Shown in pieces: positions 52,937 to 63,327 of a stretch of DNA of 64,000 nucleotides. The notes under the pieces are model-generated. The model made no database searches. It saw nothing but the letters and a program-made list of their open reading frames with translations, and was not told the origin of the DNA. The DNA comes from JBAXTE01 sp037130365. Lineage in GTDB: Bacteria > Bacteroidota > Bacteroidia > Bacteroidales > WCHB1-69. Location: positions 62,001 to 126,000 of the forward strand of contig JBAXTE010000001.1 of NCBI GenBank assembly GCA_037130365.1. The letters run 5' to 3'. Positions within the stretch are counted from its first letter, which is position 1; each line of letters starts with the position of its first letter. Both the position numbers and the translations under genes were made by a program.

Positions 52937-54616
52937 ATGAATACCCTAAAAATTAAATACAGAAATATAAAAAAGAAAACAAAAATATATGTTGTTGCAA
53001 TATTGCTATTTTGCATTGGCGCTTTTTCTACAGCATTTATCGATCAAGATTTCGAAATTGTAAAACAAATTGACATCTTTTCATCAGTTATACGAGAATT
53101 AAACATAAACTATGTAGATGAAATCAATCCTGGCGATTTAGTAAACGTGGCCATAGACGCTATGCTAGAATCACTAGATCCATACACAGTTTATTACCCC
53201 GAAAGCGATATGGAAGAATACAAATTACTCACAACTGGACAATATGGGGGCATTGGAGCACTTATTTTACAACAGGGCGATTATGTAGTGATTTCAGATC
53301 CATACGAAAATACCCCAGCTCAAAAATTTGGTTTAAAAGCAGGTGATAAAATTATCGAAGTAAATGGCAAAAGTGCAAAAGGCAAATCAGCTTCTGAAGT
53401 TAGCGCAATTTTAAAAGGCCAGCCGGGGACAGCCGTAAAACTACTTATTCTCCCTTATGAAGAAAAAACTCCTATAGAAAAAAATATTATCCGGGAAGAA
53501 ATCAAACTGCCAAATATTCCATACGCTCAAAAAGTTGCCGACGATATTGCATATATTCAATTATCTCAATTTACCGAAAATGCCGCCAAAGAGGTTAAAG
53601 ACGCTTACTTAAAACAAAAAGAACAAGGAGCCAAAGGTTTAATTATTGATTTACGAGGAAATGGTGGTGGTTTATTGCAAGAAGCGGTGCTTATTATGAA
53701 TATTTTTGTTGATAAAAACAATCTTATAGTTAGCACAAAAGGGAAAATTAAAGATCGAAATTTCGACCACAAAACGATTTTTCCAGCAATAGACACAGAA
53801 GTCCCTATTGTTGTTTTGGTTGATGAAATGAGTGCATCTGCTTCTGAAATTGTCGCTGGTTCATTTCAAGATCTCGATAGGGGTGTTATTATTGGGCAGC
53901 GCACCTATGGCAAAGGATTGGTGCAAAACATTGTTCCTCTGAGTTATAACACTCGAATGAAAGTTACAATTGCAAAGTATTATATTCCTAGCGGTAGGTG
54001 CATTCAAGCAATTGATTATGCTGATAAAACAGAAGGAAAAAAGCACAAAAAAGTTGCCGATTCTACAGCTGTAGCTTTTAAAACAAAAAAAGGACGTGTT
54101 GTGTATGATAAAGGAGGAATTGAGCCAGACATCATAATCCCAACTCCAAAAAGCATTGCAGTTATTGGAAGCTTATACATTAAAAATATTTTCTTCGATT
54201 TTGCAAACCATTTTCACCATGCAAATCCATCAATTCCTTCTGTAAAAAATTTCAAAATAACGAACGACCTATATAATGATTTCATCACCTTTGTAAAGAA
54301 AAACGACCACGATTATACGACTCAAAGTGAATCATTGCTATCGAATCTGAAAATTGCAGCTGAGGAAGAACATTATTTTTTGGCAATAAAAGAAGATTAC
54401 GAACGTTTACAGCATAAATTGTTAACCGAAAAGGAAAATGATTTGGTAAAGTTTAAAAAGGAAATTTCATATATCTTGCGTTCAGAAATTGTGTCACGAT
54501 ATTATTATCAAAAAGGACAAATTGAAGTAATGCTCGAAGAAGATCCAGAACTAGCTAAAGCCATCGATGTTTTGCACGACAGTAAACAATATCGATTGAT
54601 TTTAAAAATGAAGTAA
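52937..54616 (+). CDS. S41 family C-terminal processing peptidase
   Basis: A 559-residue CtpA/Prc-like serine protease with one N-terminal membrane anchor (about 15-35) and the rest in the periplasm. Order: an N-terminal helical part with LDPYTVYYPESD, a PDZ domain (about 90-180; YGGIGALI, GLKAGDKIIEVNGKSAKG), and the S41 core. The core has the Ser-Lys dyad S301 (in EMSASASE) and K326 (in RTYGKGLVQ), 25 residues apart as in E. coli Prc. The last 130 residues are a helical extension common in Bacteroidota. It starts 45 bases after yidD and likely belongs to the same unit. Confidence 0.93.
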   Translation: MNTLKIKYRNIKKKTKIYVVAILLFCIGAFSTAFIDQDFEIVKQIDIFSSVIRELNINYVDEINPGDLVNVAIDAMLESLDPYTVYYPESDMEEYKLLTTGQYGGIGALILQQGDYVVISDPYENTPAQKFGLKAGDKIIEVNGKSAKGKSASEVSAILKGQPGTAVKLLILPYEEKTPIEKNIIREEIKLPNIPYAQKVADDIAYIQLSQFTENAAKEVKDAYLKQKEQGAKGLIIDLRGNGGGLLQEAVLIMNIFVDKNNLIVSTKGKIKDRNFDHKTIFPAIDTEVPIVVLVDEMSASASEIVAGSFQDLDRGVIIGQRTYGKGLVQNIVPLSYNTRMKVTIAKYYIPSGRCIQAIDYADKTEGKKHKKVADSTAVAFKTKKGRVVYDKGGIEPDIIIPTPKSIAVIGSLYIKNIFFDFANHFHHANPSIPSVKNFKITNDLYNDFITFVKKNDHDYTTQSESLLSNLKIAAEEEHYFLAIKEDYERLQHKLLTEKENDLVKFKKEISYILRSEIVSRYYYQKGQIEVMLEEDPELAKAIDVLHDSKQYRLILKMK

Positions 54617-54661
54617 TTTTTGAACTTTCTATTTGCTCTTTATTGAAAAAAATAAAACATA

Positions 54662-56233
54662 TTGAACTCGATTAAATCTTCACAAATTCATCATTTAATC
54701 TTCATTTTTGGGGTGTCGCTTTTAGCAATTTCCTTACCAACATCGAAGTTTGGAATGAGTCTGGCTCAATTAATTTTAGCAGCTAATTGGCTATTAGACA
54801 AGCGAGTAATTCAAAAATTCATCGATTTTTTTACAAACAAAATAGCTGTCGCATTTGCATTACTATTTTTTGTGCATGTTCTTTGGCTTCTGAATACTTC
54901 AAGTTTTCAATATGCTCTTGATGATTTAAGAACTAAAGCTCCAATCTTTATTTTAGCAGTAATATTTTCTACAACATCCAGGTTGTCATCAAAAGAATTT
55001 ATGTCGGTAATGCTACTTCACGCATTTTCTGTTTTATTAATGAGCTTTATCAGTACATATCTTTACGTTGTAGAAAGACCTGTTGATTTTAGATTAATCT
55101 CCCCGTATATTTCCCATATTCGACTGGCTTTAAATGTATGCATCGCATCCTTTACTTTAGTTTATTTAATATTTAAATCCTTATCTATAAACACTTGGGT
55201 TAAATTACTTTTTGCACTTATTTCTATTTGGTTTGTCTTTTTTCTATCATTATTACAGTCTGTTACTGGGTTAATTATTTTCTTCGTGATGACAATCATT
55301 CTGAGTATCTATTTTATTAAAGGGATTAAAATTAGAAAACCAATAAAATTGTCAATTATTACTTTTATTTGTTTGATACCTTTAATATCAATTATTTACG
55401 TGATTAATGTATTTTCAAATTTTAAATCGAAACCAGATATTGACTTCTCAAAACTTGACAGTATCTCTCCTTATGGCGGAAAATATATTCATGATACAAT
55501 TTCATACCCTACCGAAGATGGCAAATGGATTGGTCTATATTTGTGTGAAGTGGAGGTTCAGCATGCTTGGAATTTAAAAAGCAAAATCAAATACAACTCC
55601 AAAGACTCAAAAGGAAACGTAATAAATTATGCAATTTTACGATACCTAACATCGATGAATCTACGCAAGGACTTTGATGGTGTTAATCAACTTTCTAATG
55701 ATGATGTTGCTAATATTGAAAAAGGAATTGCATCGGTAGAATATGTTCGTGGAATAGGCGTTAAATCAAGATTGCACAAAATATTTTGGGAATACCAATC
55801 TTATAATTCAACTGGTGATATTAAAGGACATAGTCTTTTTCAAAGATTTGAACTCTGGGATGCTTCATTAGAAATTATAAAGACAAATTGGTTGTTTGGA
55901 GTTGGAACTGGCGATGTGCCCCTTGAATTTAAAAAACAATTGATACATCAAAATTCTCCACTTAAGGAAACCCGAATGCGTAGTCATAATCAATATCTAT
56001 CGCTCTTTATTGCTTTTGGAATTTTCGGATTTTTACTTTCTCTTTTTTCTTTTATCTATCCTTTTGTGCAAAGTAAGCTACATTTTGATTATTTTTGTAT
56101 GATTTTCTTGATTGTATGTTTTATGTCAATGTTGACTGAGGACACAATTGAGTCTCAAGATGGGGTGACTTTTTATGCATTTTTTGGTGCATTGTATCTA
56201 TTTCAAAAGCCACTCAAAAAAAGATTAGAATAA
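54662..56233 (+). CDS. O-antigen ligase family membrane protein
   Basis: A 523-residue polytopic protein with about twelve hydrophobic segments and a very large periplasmic loop (about 255-430). The end of the loop and next helices carry the Wzy/WaaL-type motif MRSHNQYLSLFIAFGIFGFLL with the conserved His, preceded by WLFGVGTGDVP. Such proteins ligate or polymerise O-antigen or other undecaprenyl-linked glycans, or in some cases glycosylate proteins. The start is TTG, since no ATG precedes the first membrane segment. It lies between the S41 peptidase and cdd on one strand, with short gaps. Confidence 0.82.
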   Translation: MNSIKSSQIHHLIFIFGVSLLAISLPTSKFGMSLAQLILAANWLLDKRVIQKFIDFFTNKIAVAFALLFFVHVLWLLNTSSFQYALDDLRTKAPIFILAVIFSTTSRLSSKEFMSVMLLHAFSVLLMSFISTYLYVVERPVDFRLISPYISHIRLALNVCIASFTLVYLIFKSLSINTWVKLLFALISIWFVFFLSLLQSVTGLIIFFVMTIILSIYFIKGIKIRKPIKLSIITFICLIPLISIIYVINVFSNFKSKPDIDFSKLDSISPYGGKYIHDTISYPTEDGKWIGLYLCEVEVQHAWNLKSKIKYNSKDSKGNVINYAILRYLTSMNLRKDFDGVNQLSNDDVANIEKGIASVEYVRGIGVKSRLHKIFWEYQSYNSTGDIKGHSLFQRFELWDASLEIIKTNWLFGVGTGDVPLEFKKQLIHQNSPLKETRMRSHNQYLSLFIAFGIFGFLLSLFSFIYPFVQSKLHFDYFCMIFLIVCFMSMLTEDTIESQDGVTFYAFFGALYLFQKPLKKRLE

Positions 56234-56247
56234 CTAAAATTGCTTGT

Positions 56248-56730
56248 ATGATAAAAACTACTCACTTTGATTACCAAGAATATCTATCTGCTGATGAATT
56301 ATCTGCAATGGATCAAAAACTACTACAAAGCGCGAAAGAAGCTGCTTCTAAGGCCTATGCTCCCTATTCTGCATTTAGAGTTGGGGCAGCTTTGCTTCTA
56401 GATAATGGCGAGATTATTCTCGGCAATAATCAAGAAAATGCCGCATACCCTTCTGGTCTTTGTGCAGAACGGGTAGCTATGTTTTATGCTTCGGCAAAAT
56501 ATCCAGAAGTGGCATTTAAAGTATTAGCAATTACTGCTGATAGCGACAAATTAGAAATTAATCATCCAATATCACCTTGCGGTTCATGCAGGCAAGTAAT
56601 GGTAGAATATGAAACATTATCTAAGGGAGATATTAAAGTTATTTTAGCGGGAAAAACAGGAAAGGTGGTTGTTGTTAATCGGGTTAAAGACCTTTTACCA
56701 TTTAGTTTTGGCCCTAACGAGTTAAAATAA
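56248..56730 (+). CDS. cdd: Cytidine deaminase
   Basis: A 160-residue zinc enzyme that converts cytidine and deoxycytidine to the uridine forms in pyrimidine salvage. Zinc ligands and the catalytic Glu are in GLCAERVAMF (Cys-Ala-Glu) and PCGSCRQ. YAPYSAFRVGAALL and NAAYPSGLC are also typical of the homotetrameric type. It starts 15 bases after the O-antigen ligase-like gene and is the last gene before a bidirectional terminator. Confidence 0.95.
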   Translation: MIKTTHFDYQEYLSADELSAMDQKLLQSAKEAASKAYAPYSAFRVGAALLLDNGEIILGNNQENAAYPSGLCAERVAMFYASAKYPEVAFKVLAITADSDKLEINHPISPCGSCRQVMVEYETLSKGDIKVILAGKTGKVVVVNRVKDLLPFSFGPNELK

Positions 56731-56870
56731 ATACCATAAATATTTGGCTAGAACTTCTAAATCAGATATTATTAATTGATTTGAATTTCATCAACAGCAA
56801 ATAGAGCAATCTAAAAAATGTTATTTATAAAAACAATATATCATTAAACAACATTTCCACTCTCAGATAA

Positions 56871-56909
56871 AAAAATCGCTCTATTCATAAACTGAACAGA
56901 GCGATTTTT
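56871..56909. terminator. Bidirectional rho-independent terminator
   Basis: Perfect 12-base inverted repeat AAAAATCGCTCT / AGAGCGATTTTT with a 15-base loop. A and T runs on both sides let it serve cdd on the plus strand and the convergent gene ending at 56945 on the minus strand. Confidence 0.92.
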
Positions 56910-56944
56910 TTTCCGCCAAAAGCGTAATATGATAACCTTAGAAC

Positions 56945-58207
56945 TTACTTATTAATATTATTACAGTTCATTTCGTCTTGTGCTCCCCAGTAGTCGAAGT
57001 ATTCTCCGCCATAAACGCCACCGCCTTCGTATTGTTTTCTGATTTGACCATAAGCCAACCAGCATTTACCGTCAATAGTAACGGCCAAATTGACAGGCAA
57101 GTATTTGTATAACGGAAGACCCCATTCATTTTTCTTTACAATCCAAATATCCGAAGTAATAATTGCTCTGCTGGCTTTTCCTTTAGTAACTCCGGCAATA
57201 GCCATGCTTACATATTTTGGGTTTGACATCTTACTGGCGCCCATTCTAACGGCATCGATAATTTGTTGTCTGTATTTGGCTACGTGTGCATCGTATTTGC
57301 CACTTTTTACATATTCGTCTAAAATTGCTTTTTCTTTGTTAATCTTAGCCTGAACAGCATCAATACCAGTTTTATCTTCCAATAAGAACTTTTTATTGTA
57401 GGTAATTTGTGCAATGGGTTCTTCAAAATCTTTCAAATAGCTTTTTGCATTTAACAGATAAGACTCTTCTCCACTTGAATTCTTGGCATGGATGGAGTTA
57501 ATTATTTTGTCCACGTCTTTGTCCAATTCAGGAACCACTTTATACACTTCCACTTTAAAAAAATTGTCCACTGCGCTGACTCTCTTTTGCACATATTCTG
57601 TTTTGAATTTGTCACTTCTGTTGGTTTCAAAATCTTTTCTCATTGCATAATAACCGGTATATGAAGGTTCTAAACTTTTGTCCTGAATTTCCCAACCTAA
57701 CGTAGCAAATTTATAGTAGGACTCAATCTTCTTATCATACTCAGCATCGGCATTATAACTATCAAACTTTGTTTTGCGTTCTGTTTCTAATGCTTCTAAA
57801 TCTTTTTCAAATTTCTTAACGTAAGGTTTTTTTGATTCAATAGGATCGCTTTGAAGTTTGGCCAAATTTGTTTTAATTTTAGTTATGTTCCGAATTGCTT
57901 CTTCATTTCTTCCCTCTACGTTTCGGTTCCAAATATCATCAACTAACAACCCTTTTGTAGACTTGAGTTCGTCTCTAACAGTGCTGTATGCTCTATAAAT
58001 TGGGCTTTCTGGATCGTATTTAGGCTCATCCGTAATTTTGTCTGTTACAATGCTTGATTTATCATTTTTGTCTGAAGTTGTTGTCGTTTTTTCAACAGTT
58101 TTTTCGACAGCTTTTTCTTTAATATTCTTCAGTGCATTTTTAAATTGGGAATGCCCTGTAGAAATCATCATGACCATAACAACAAAAAATGTAATAATCT
58201 TCTTCAT
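56945..58207 (-). CDS. Secreted protein of unknown function, helical
   Basis: A 420-residue protein with a signal peptide (ending ISTGHSQF) and a long, charged, mainly helical body (for example YVKKFEDLEALETERKTK-like stretches around 140-160) with a Lys/Thr-rich linker at 30-55 (EKTVEKTTTTSDKND). The C-terminal 90 residues form a more globular part with VAGVTKGKASRAIITSDIWI and VNLAVTIDGKCWLAYGQIRK. I do not recognise the family. The frame reaches 58282, but the signal peptide starts at MKKIITFF, so ATG 58207 is chosen. Confidence 0.72.
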   Translation of the reverse strand: MKKIITFFVVMVMMISTGHSQFKNALKNIKEKAVEKTVEKTTTTSDKNDKSSIVTDKITDEPKYDPESPIYRAYSTVRDELKSTKGLLVDDIWNRNVEGRNEEAIRNITKIKTNLAKLQSDPIESKKPYVKKFEKDLEALETERKTKFDSYNADAEYDKKIESYYKFATLGWEIQDKSLEPSYTGYYAMRKDFETNRSDKFKTEYVQKRVSAVDNFFKVEVYKVVPELDKDVDKIINSIHAKNSSGEESYLLNAKSYLKDFEEPIAQITYNKKFLLEDKTGIDAVQAKINKEKAILDEYVKSGKYDAHVAKYRQQIIDAVRMGASKMSNPKYVSMAIAGVTKGKASRAIITSDIWIVKKNEWGLPLYKYLPVNLAVTIDGKCWLAYGQIRKQYEGGGVYGGEYFDYWGAQDEMNCNNINK

Positions 58208-58242
58208 GTTTATAAAAGTATAAGTTTGTAAATAATTGATTA

Positions 58243-58276
58243 CAAAGATAAATATATTTTTGATTATCTTATCAAA
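58243..58276 (-). promoter_or_regulatory. Probable promoter of the unknown secreted protein
   Basis: Minus strand: TTTG (58273-58276), a 22-base spacer, then TATCTTTG (58243-58250), 35 bases before the start at 58207. It lies within the longer frame, which supports the shorter start. Confidence 0.55.
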
Positions 58277-58282
58277 ATTCAT

Positions 58283-58578
58283 ATAGTAAAAATGAATAAA
58301 TTTTGTAATTTTTGTACGACAGTAGCTAACTTATATTGAAGTAGTCTTGTCCCTTTATTCAAACCTATTAGAGAAATTGGCTAATCGTTGATTTTGAAAC
58401 ATTCTACTACAAATATAAAATTCTACTTTTGTCGAGTAGAAAACCCATTTTATCGAATAATTAAATACAAAGAAATTTATTAATGTTAACATTGCATATT
58501 AAACTACAAAAAAAAAGAAAAAATTCGTTGAATCTTTGTATTTTTGATGCATAATATTAATTTAGATTACCGTAGTTA
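58283..58578. other. 296-base divergent intergenic region before dnaX
   Basis: AT-rich. Contains a hairpin TTCTACT / AGTAGAA at 58421-58441, with a related TTCTAC just before it at 58402-58407, that could be an operator or simple palindrome. A -7-like TATTTTTGA (58539-58547) lies 31 bases before dnaX. Confidence 0.4.
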
Positions 58579-60318
58579 ATGGAAAATTTTATTGTTTCTG
58601 CACGTAAATACCGCCCCTCAACCTTCACAAGCGTTGTTGGACAAGATTCTATTGTAAACACACTTAAGAGTTCAATAAGAACGAATCATGTTGCACAAGC
58701 TTTTTTATTCACGGGTCCAAGGGGTGTTGGAAAAACTACTTGTGCACGTATTTTGGCGAAGGCATTAAATTGTGAACATCTTACAGAAAATCATGAACCT
58801 TGTAACGAATGCAAATCGTGTAAAGACTTCAACAGTAATGCTTCGATGAACATTTACGAACTTGATGCTGCTTCTAATAGCGGGGTTGATGATATGCGTA
58901 GTTTAGTAGAGCAAGTTCGAATTCCACCCCAGGGAGGAAAATATAAAATTTACATCATCGATGAGGTGCACATGCTTTCTACTCAAGCATTTAACGCCTT
59001 TTTAAAAACCCTTGAAGAACCGCCAGCACATGCTATTTTTATATTGGCAACAACCGAAAAACACAAAATTATTCCAACAATTCTCTCACGCTGTCAAATC
59101 TTTGATTTTCGGAGAATTACAATTGAGGACATCATTCATCACTTAGAGTTTGTTGCTAAATCAGAAAATATTAATATTGAACTAGAGGCGCTTCATATTA
59201 TTGCACAAAAAGCGGATGGAGGACTTCGGGATGCCTTAAGTATTTTCGATCAAGTAGTAAGTAGTGCTGGTTCAATAGTAACTTATCAAGATGTTATTGC
59301 AAATTTAAACGTTCTTGATTATGAATTTTACTTTCGTTTAACCGATTATATTACAGAAGCAAAAGTAGTGGAATCATTAGTTCTTGTTGACGAAGTATAT
59401 TCTAATGGATTTGACGGACAGCATTTTATTAATGGCCTTAGCTCACATGTTCGTAACTTAATTATAGCCCTCAATCCTGCTACAATTCCAATATTACAAG
59501 CAACAAGTTCTCTGGAGCAAAAATATATTGCTCAAGCAAAAAAATGCAAATACACAAACCTTTTAGAATTATTAAAAGTTGGTAATGAGTGTGACTATAA
59601 ATATAAGAGTTCAAACAATAAGCGGTTGAGTATTGAATTGGCAGTTTTAAGTATGTGCCAGATTTACGACAAATCGTTAGCAACTCCTTCACCATTAACA
59701 CCTAACTCAAGTATTGCTTCAAATAACGACACTCAACAAGCTACCTCTGCCTCAACACAACAAACTTCTGCTGCCCCAATTGTCCCAGCAATGCATATTG
59801 AAGCTGTTGTTCCTCGTCCTGAGTTTGTAAAAACACAAACAACCACATCTTCATTAATCTCAATTAAAAGTCGCCAACGAAATTCCACTTCCACATCAAC
59901 AGAACTTAGTTCAACCGTAACATCACAATCAAATTTACCAAATAATATTGAAACAACTCAAGAATTATTAATGAGCGTTTGGAGTGAATGTATTTCTAGT
60001 GCGATACCCAATACTTTAGTAATATCAAATGTGCTAATTGAAACTACACCTCAATTCAATAACCAAAATAACACAGTTACAATAGAAGTAAAGAATATTG
60101 TTCAAGAAATTGAGGTAATGAACATAAAAGCCCTTATAACGGAATTTCTTCAACGCAAGCTCACAAATAGCCTTATCGCTGTTGAAGTTAAAGTAAACTC
60201 ACAAACGGTTTCCGTTGAAAAGACATATATCACCAATGAAGAACTTTTTACAGAATGGGCGAATGAAAATCAAGCACTTTATGAATTAAAAAAACAATTA
60301 AACCTAGAATTACTTTAA
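58579..60318 (+). CDS. dnaX: DNA polymerase III subunit gamma/tau
   Basis: A 579-residue clamp-loader ATPase of the replisome. Walker A is GPRGVGKT (46-53), the zinc cysteines are C65, C75, C78 and C81, Walker B is IIDEVH (126-131), and the SRC sensor is in ILSRCQIF. The N-terminal 360 residues are the conserved AAA+ part. Residues about 375-450 are a Ser/Thr/Gln-rich linker (STQQTSAAP, STSTELSSTVTS). The C-terminal 120 residues are the tau-specific part, divergent as usual. No obvious frameshift site for a short gamma form was looked for systematically. Confidence 0.97.
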   Translation: MENFIVSARKYRPSTFTSVVGQDSIVNTLKSSIRTNHVAQAFLFTGPRGVGKTTCARILAKALNCEHLTENHEPCNECKSCKDFNSNASMNIYELDAASNSGVDDMRSLVEQVRIPPQGGKYKIYIIDEVHMLSTQAFNAFLKTLEEPPAHAIFILATTEKHKIIPTILSRCQIFDFRRITIEDIIHHLEFVAKSENINIELEALHIIAQKADGGLRDALSIFDQVVSSAGSIVTYQDVIANLNVLDYEFYFRLTDYITEAKVVESLVLVDEVYSNGFDGQHFINGLSSHVRNLIIALNPATIPILQATSSLEQKYIAQAKKCKYTNLLELLKVGNECDYKYKSSNNKRLSIELAVLSMCQIYDKSLATPSPLTPNSSIASNNDTQQATSASTQQTSAAPIVPAMHIEAVVPRPEFVKTQTTTSSLISIKSRQRNSTSTSTELSSTVTSQSNLPNNIETTQELLMSVWSECISSAIPNTLVISNVLIETTPQFNNQNNTVTIEVKNIVQEIEVMNIKALITEFLQRKLTNSLIAVEVKVNSQTVSVEKTYITNEELFTEWANENQALYELKKQLNLELL

Positions 60319-60345
60319 AATAATTAATCACAAATAAAACAACAA

Positions 60346-63165
60346 ATGAGAACAAGAAAAATGATGTACTTGTGGCTTGCAATAATACTTTCGGGAAGTG
60401 TTTTTGCTCAAAAACCACTTGATTTGACTGCACCAATGCCAGTAGATAAAAACGTTAGAATTGGCAAGTTAGAAAATGGATTAACATATTATATTCGGAA
60501 AAACGCATTACCTGCAAAACGTGTAGAGCTCAGATTGGCAACAAATGCTGGTTCAATGCAAGAAACTGATGCACAAGTTGGCTTAGCACATTTTACAGAA
60601 CATATGGCTTTTAATGGAAGTAAGAACTTTCCTAAAAACGAATTAGTTAGCTATTTGCAATCAATCGGTGTTCGCTTTGGAGCCGACATTAATGCATACA
60701 CAAGTTTTGACGAAACTGTGTATATGCTTCAAATTCCTTCCGACAAACCAGATATTGTTGAAAAAGGATACAAAGTAATTTCCGATTGGGCTGGTTTTTT
60801 AACTATGGATGGTAAAGAAATTGATGCTGAACGCGGTGTTATTATTGAAGAACACAGAATGGGATTAGGCGCTGAAGACAGAATGCGTAAAAAATGGTTC
60901 CCAACTGCTTTTTACAACTCTCTATATGCTAATCGTTTACCAATTGGAACACTTCAAAACCTTCAAACATTTAAACATGAATTAATTCGTTCGTTCTATG
61001 CTGATTGGTATCGTCCTAATTTGCAAGCAGTAATCGTTGTTGGTGATGTTAACTTAGATTCTGCTGAAGCAAAAATCAAACAATATTTTAGTGCATTTAA
61101 AAACCCTGCAGAACCAAAAGAAAAAAAGCTTTATGATGTTTCTGGAAATAAAGATCCATTAATCTCAATTGTTACAGATAAAGAGGCTACTGGAAGTATG
61201 TTAATTTATTTTACTAAACACAAAGCAATTCCTAACAAAACAATTGGCGATTACCGTCAACGTTTAGTTAATAGTTTATACAACACTATGATGAATGCTC
61301 GTTTACGCGAATTACAACAAGATCCAAATTGTCCATTTATTATGGCAGATGCATCGTATGGTGGATTTTTAGCTCGTACTATGGAAGCTTATATGTGCTA
61401 TGCATCTCCAAAAGAAAACCAAATTGAAGAAGCACTCAAAGTCTTAATTAGTAAAAATGAACAAGTTAAACAATTTGGATTCTTACAAACAGAACTTGAC
61501 CGTGCGAAAGAAGATTTATTGAGTAAATATGAAAGTGCATCTAAAGAAGTTGAAAAAAATGAATCAGCTAATTTCTGTTCAGAGTATGTTCAAAACTTTT
61601 TAATTCAAGAGCCTATTCCTGGTGCAAAAACGGAGTTTAACTATGCTAAAAAATTAATGGATGACATTAAAATTGAAGAAATCAATGTTTTGACAAAAAA
61701 ATGGTTAACAGAAGAAAATCAAGTGGTTGTAATAACTACTCCTGAAAAACAAGGTTTGAAAATCCCAACGGATAAACAAGTTTCGGAGATTCTTAAAGAT
61801 GTAAAACTTCGTAATGTAACTGCTTATGTTGATAATTTTAAAGCACAACCACTTCTTAGTAAAGAACTTACTCCTAAAAAAATAATTTCAAAAACTGAAA
61901 ACAAAGAACTTGGAACAACAGAAATTACATTATCAAATGGTGTAAAAGTTGTTTTAAAACCAACAGATTTTAAAAATGATGAAATCTTGATGTATGCTCA
62001 AAGTCCAGGTGGATTGAGTCTTACTGAAGCAGCAGATTATCCTTCTGGATTTTTAACTACAACCGTTATTGATCGCGCTGGTATTGGCGAATTCGACAAC
62101 AGTCAACTAGAAAAGAAACTTAAGGGAAAAAATATCAGCATTAGCCCATTTCTTGACCAAACATCTGAAGGTTTTAATGGAAGTGTTTCTCCAAAAGACA
62201 TTGAGACTTTGTTCCAACTTGCTTATCTATATTTTGATGCACCTCGTAAAGATGTAAAAGCTTTTGAATCTGTAGTTTCAGAAATGAAAAATCAAATGAA
62301 ACTTTTAGGAAACAATCCTATTTATGCGTTCTATGATACGTTGATGAAAACAACCACTCAAAACGACCCACGCCAAATAGCTATTCCTACTGAAGACTTT
62401 ATAAGCAAAGCAAATTATGATAAAATATGGAGCATATACAAAGACCGCTTTAGTAATGCTGGCGATTTTACTTTCTTTTTTGTTGGTGCATTTACCGTTG
62501 AAGAAATTACTCCATTACTCGAAAAATATTTGAGCAACTTACCAAATACTGGCAGAACAGAAACTTTTAAAGATGTTTACAATAAATTCCCAGCGAAAAC
62601 GATTGATTTCACAATCAAAAAAGGTGCTGATGATAAAGGAATGTTAGGAATTATTTTTAGTGAAGATTATACTTGGAACGACCAAAACAACCTTCATCTT
62701 TTAATGATTAAGGAAGCAATTTCTATTAAAGCAATTGAAATTATTCGTGAAAAGATGAGTGGAGTTTATTCCCCACAAATTCAAATGCAAATTGAAAAAT
62801 ATCCTACATCTTCATATACACTAATGGGTGTGTTTGGTTGTTCACCAAAAATGGAAAAGAAAATTACCAAAGCGTTAATTAATATTATTGTAGAAATTCA
62901 AAAAAATGGACCAACGTTAGTTGACTTAAATAAAGTAAAAGAACAGATGTTACGTCAACGTGAAACTGATGCTAAAACCAACGAATTTTGGCTTAGAAAA
63001 CTATCCACACTTAGTTTCAACAACGATCCAATTACCAATGTAACAAACTTCGAACAACGAGTTAAAGCCGTAACCGTCGAGGATTTAAAGACAGCTGCAC
63101 AAATGATGATTAAAAAAGATCATTTTGTTAGAGTTTCTTTAGTTCCTGAAGGTAAAAAGAAATAA
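60346..63165 (+). CDS. M16 family zinc metallopeptidase
   Basis: A 939-residue secreted peptidase with a signal peptide (ending SGSVFAQ). The inverted zinc motif HxxEH is H82-F-T-E85-H86, with the further Glu in ERGVIIEEHRMG; the C-terminal half is the inactive second M16 lobe (PTDFKNDEILMYAQSPGG). Length and two-lobe layout fit PqqL-like periplasmic M16 enzymes that degrade small proteins or peptides. It begins 27 bases after dnaX, and is followed by a terminator and a second M16 gene. Confidence 0.93.
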   Translation: MRTRKMMYLWLAIILSGSVFAQKPLDLTAPMPVDKNVRIGKLENGLTYYIRKNALPAKRVELRLATNAGSMQETDAQVGLAHFTEHMAFNGSKNFPKNELVSYLQSIGVRFGADINAYTSFDETVYMLQIPSDKPDIVEKGYKVISDWAGFLTMDGKEIDAERGVIIEEHRMGLGAEDRMRKKWFPTAFYNSLYANRLPIGTLQNLQTFKHELIRSFYADWYRPNLQAVIVVGDVNLDSAEAKIKQYFSAFKNPAEPKEKKLYDVSGNKDPLISIVTDKEATGSMLIYFTKHKAIPNKTIGDYRQRLVNSLYNTMMNARLRELQQDPNCPFIMADASYGGFLARTMEAYMCYASPKENQIEEALKVLISKNEQVKQFGFLQTELDRAKEDLLSKYESASKEVEKNESANFCSEYVQNFLIQEPIPGAKTEFNYAKKLMDDIKIEEINVLTKKWLTEENQVVVITTPEKQGLKIPTDKQVSEILKDVKLRNVTAYVDNFKAQPLLSKELTPKKIISKTENKELGTTEITLSNGVKVVLKPTDFKNDEILMYAQSPGGLSLTEAADYPSGFLTTTVIDRAGIGEFDNSQLEKKLKGKNISISPFLDQTSEGFNGSVSPKDIETLFQLAYLYFDAPRKDVKAFESVVSEMKNQMKLLGNNPIYAFYDTLMKTTTQNDPRQIAIPTEDFISKANYDKIWSIYKDRFSNAGDFTFFFVGAFTVEEITPLLEKYLSNLPNTGRTETFKDVYNKFPAKTIDFTIKKGADDKGMLGIIFSEDYTWNDQNNLHLLMIKEAISIKAIEIIREKMSGVYSPQIQMQIEKYPTSSYTLMGVFGCSPKMEKKITKALINIIVEIQKNGPTLVDLNKVKEQMLRQRETDAKTNEFWLRKLSTLSFNNDPITNVTNFEQRVKAVTVEDLKTAAQMMIKKDHFVRVSLVPEGKKK

Positions 63166-63198
63166 TCGAAATATACCCATTTCGTTTTTAACCAAATG

Positions 63199-63241
63199 TG
63201 CCCTCATTTTATTGAAAGATAGCTTGAGGGCATGTTTTTTT
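63199..63241 (+). terminator. Rho-independent terminator
   Basis: Perfect 8-base stem TGCCCTCA / TGAGGGCA with an 18-base loop and a run of seven Ts, 34 bases after the M16 stop. Confidence 0.88.
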
Positions 63242-63287
63242 CAGACTATTTAACGGTCTGCTTATACCAAATCTCACTCATTATTAT

Positions 63288-63296
63288 TAAGTTTGC
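63288..63296 (+). promoter_or_regulatory. Probable -7 element of the second M16 gene
   Basis: TAAGTTTGC matches TAnnTTTGC, 32 bases before the ATG at 63328. No clear -33 element. Confidence 0.45.
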
Positions 63297-63327
63297 ACTC
63301 GAAAACAAAACATTAAAAAAATCAAAA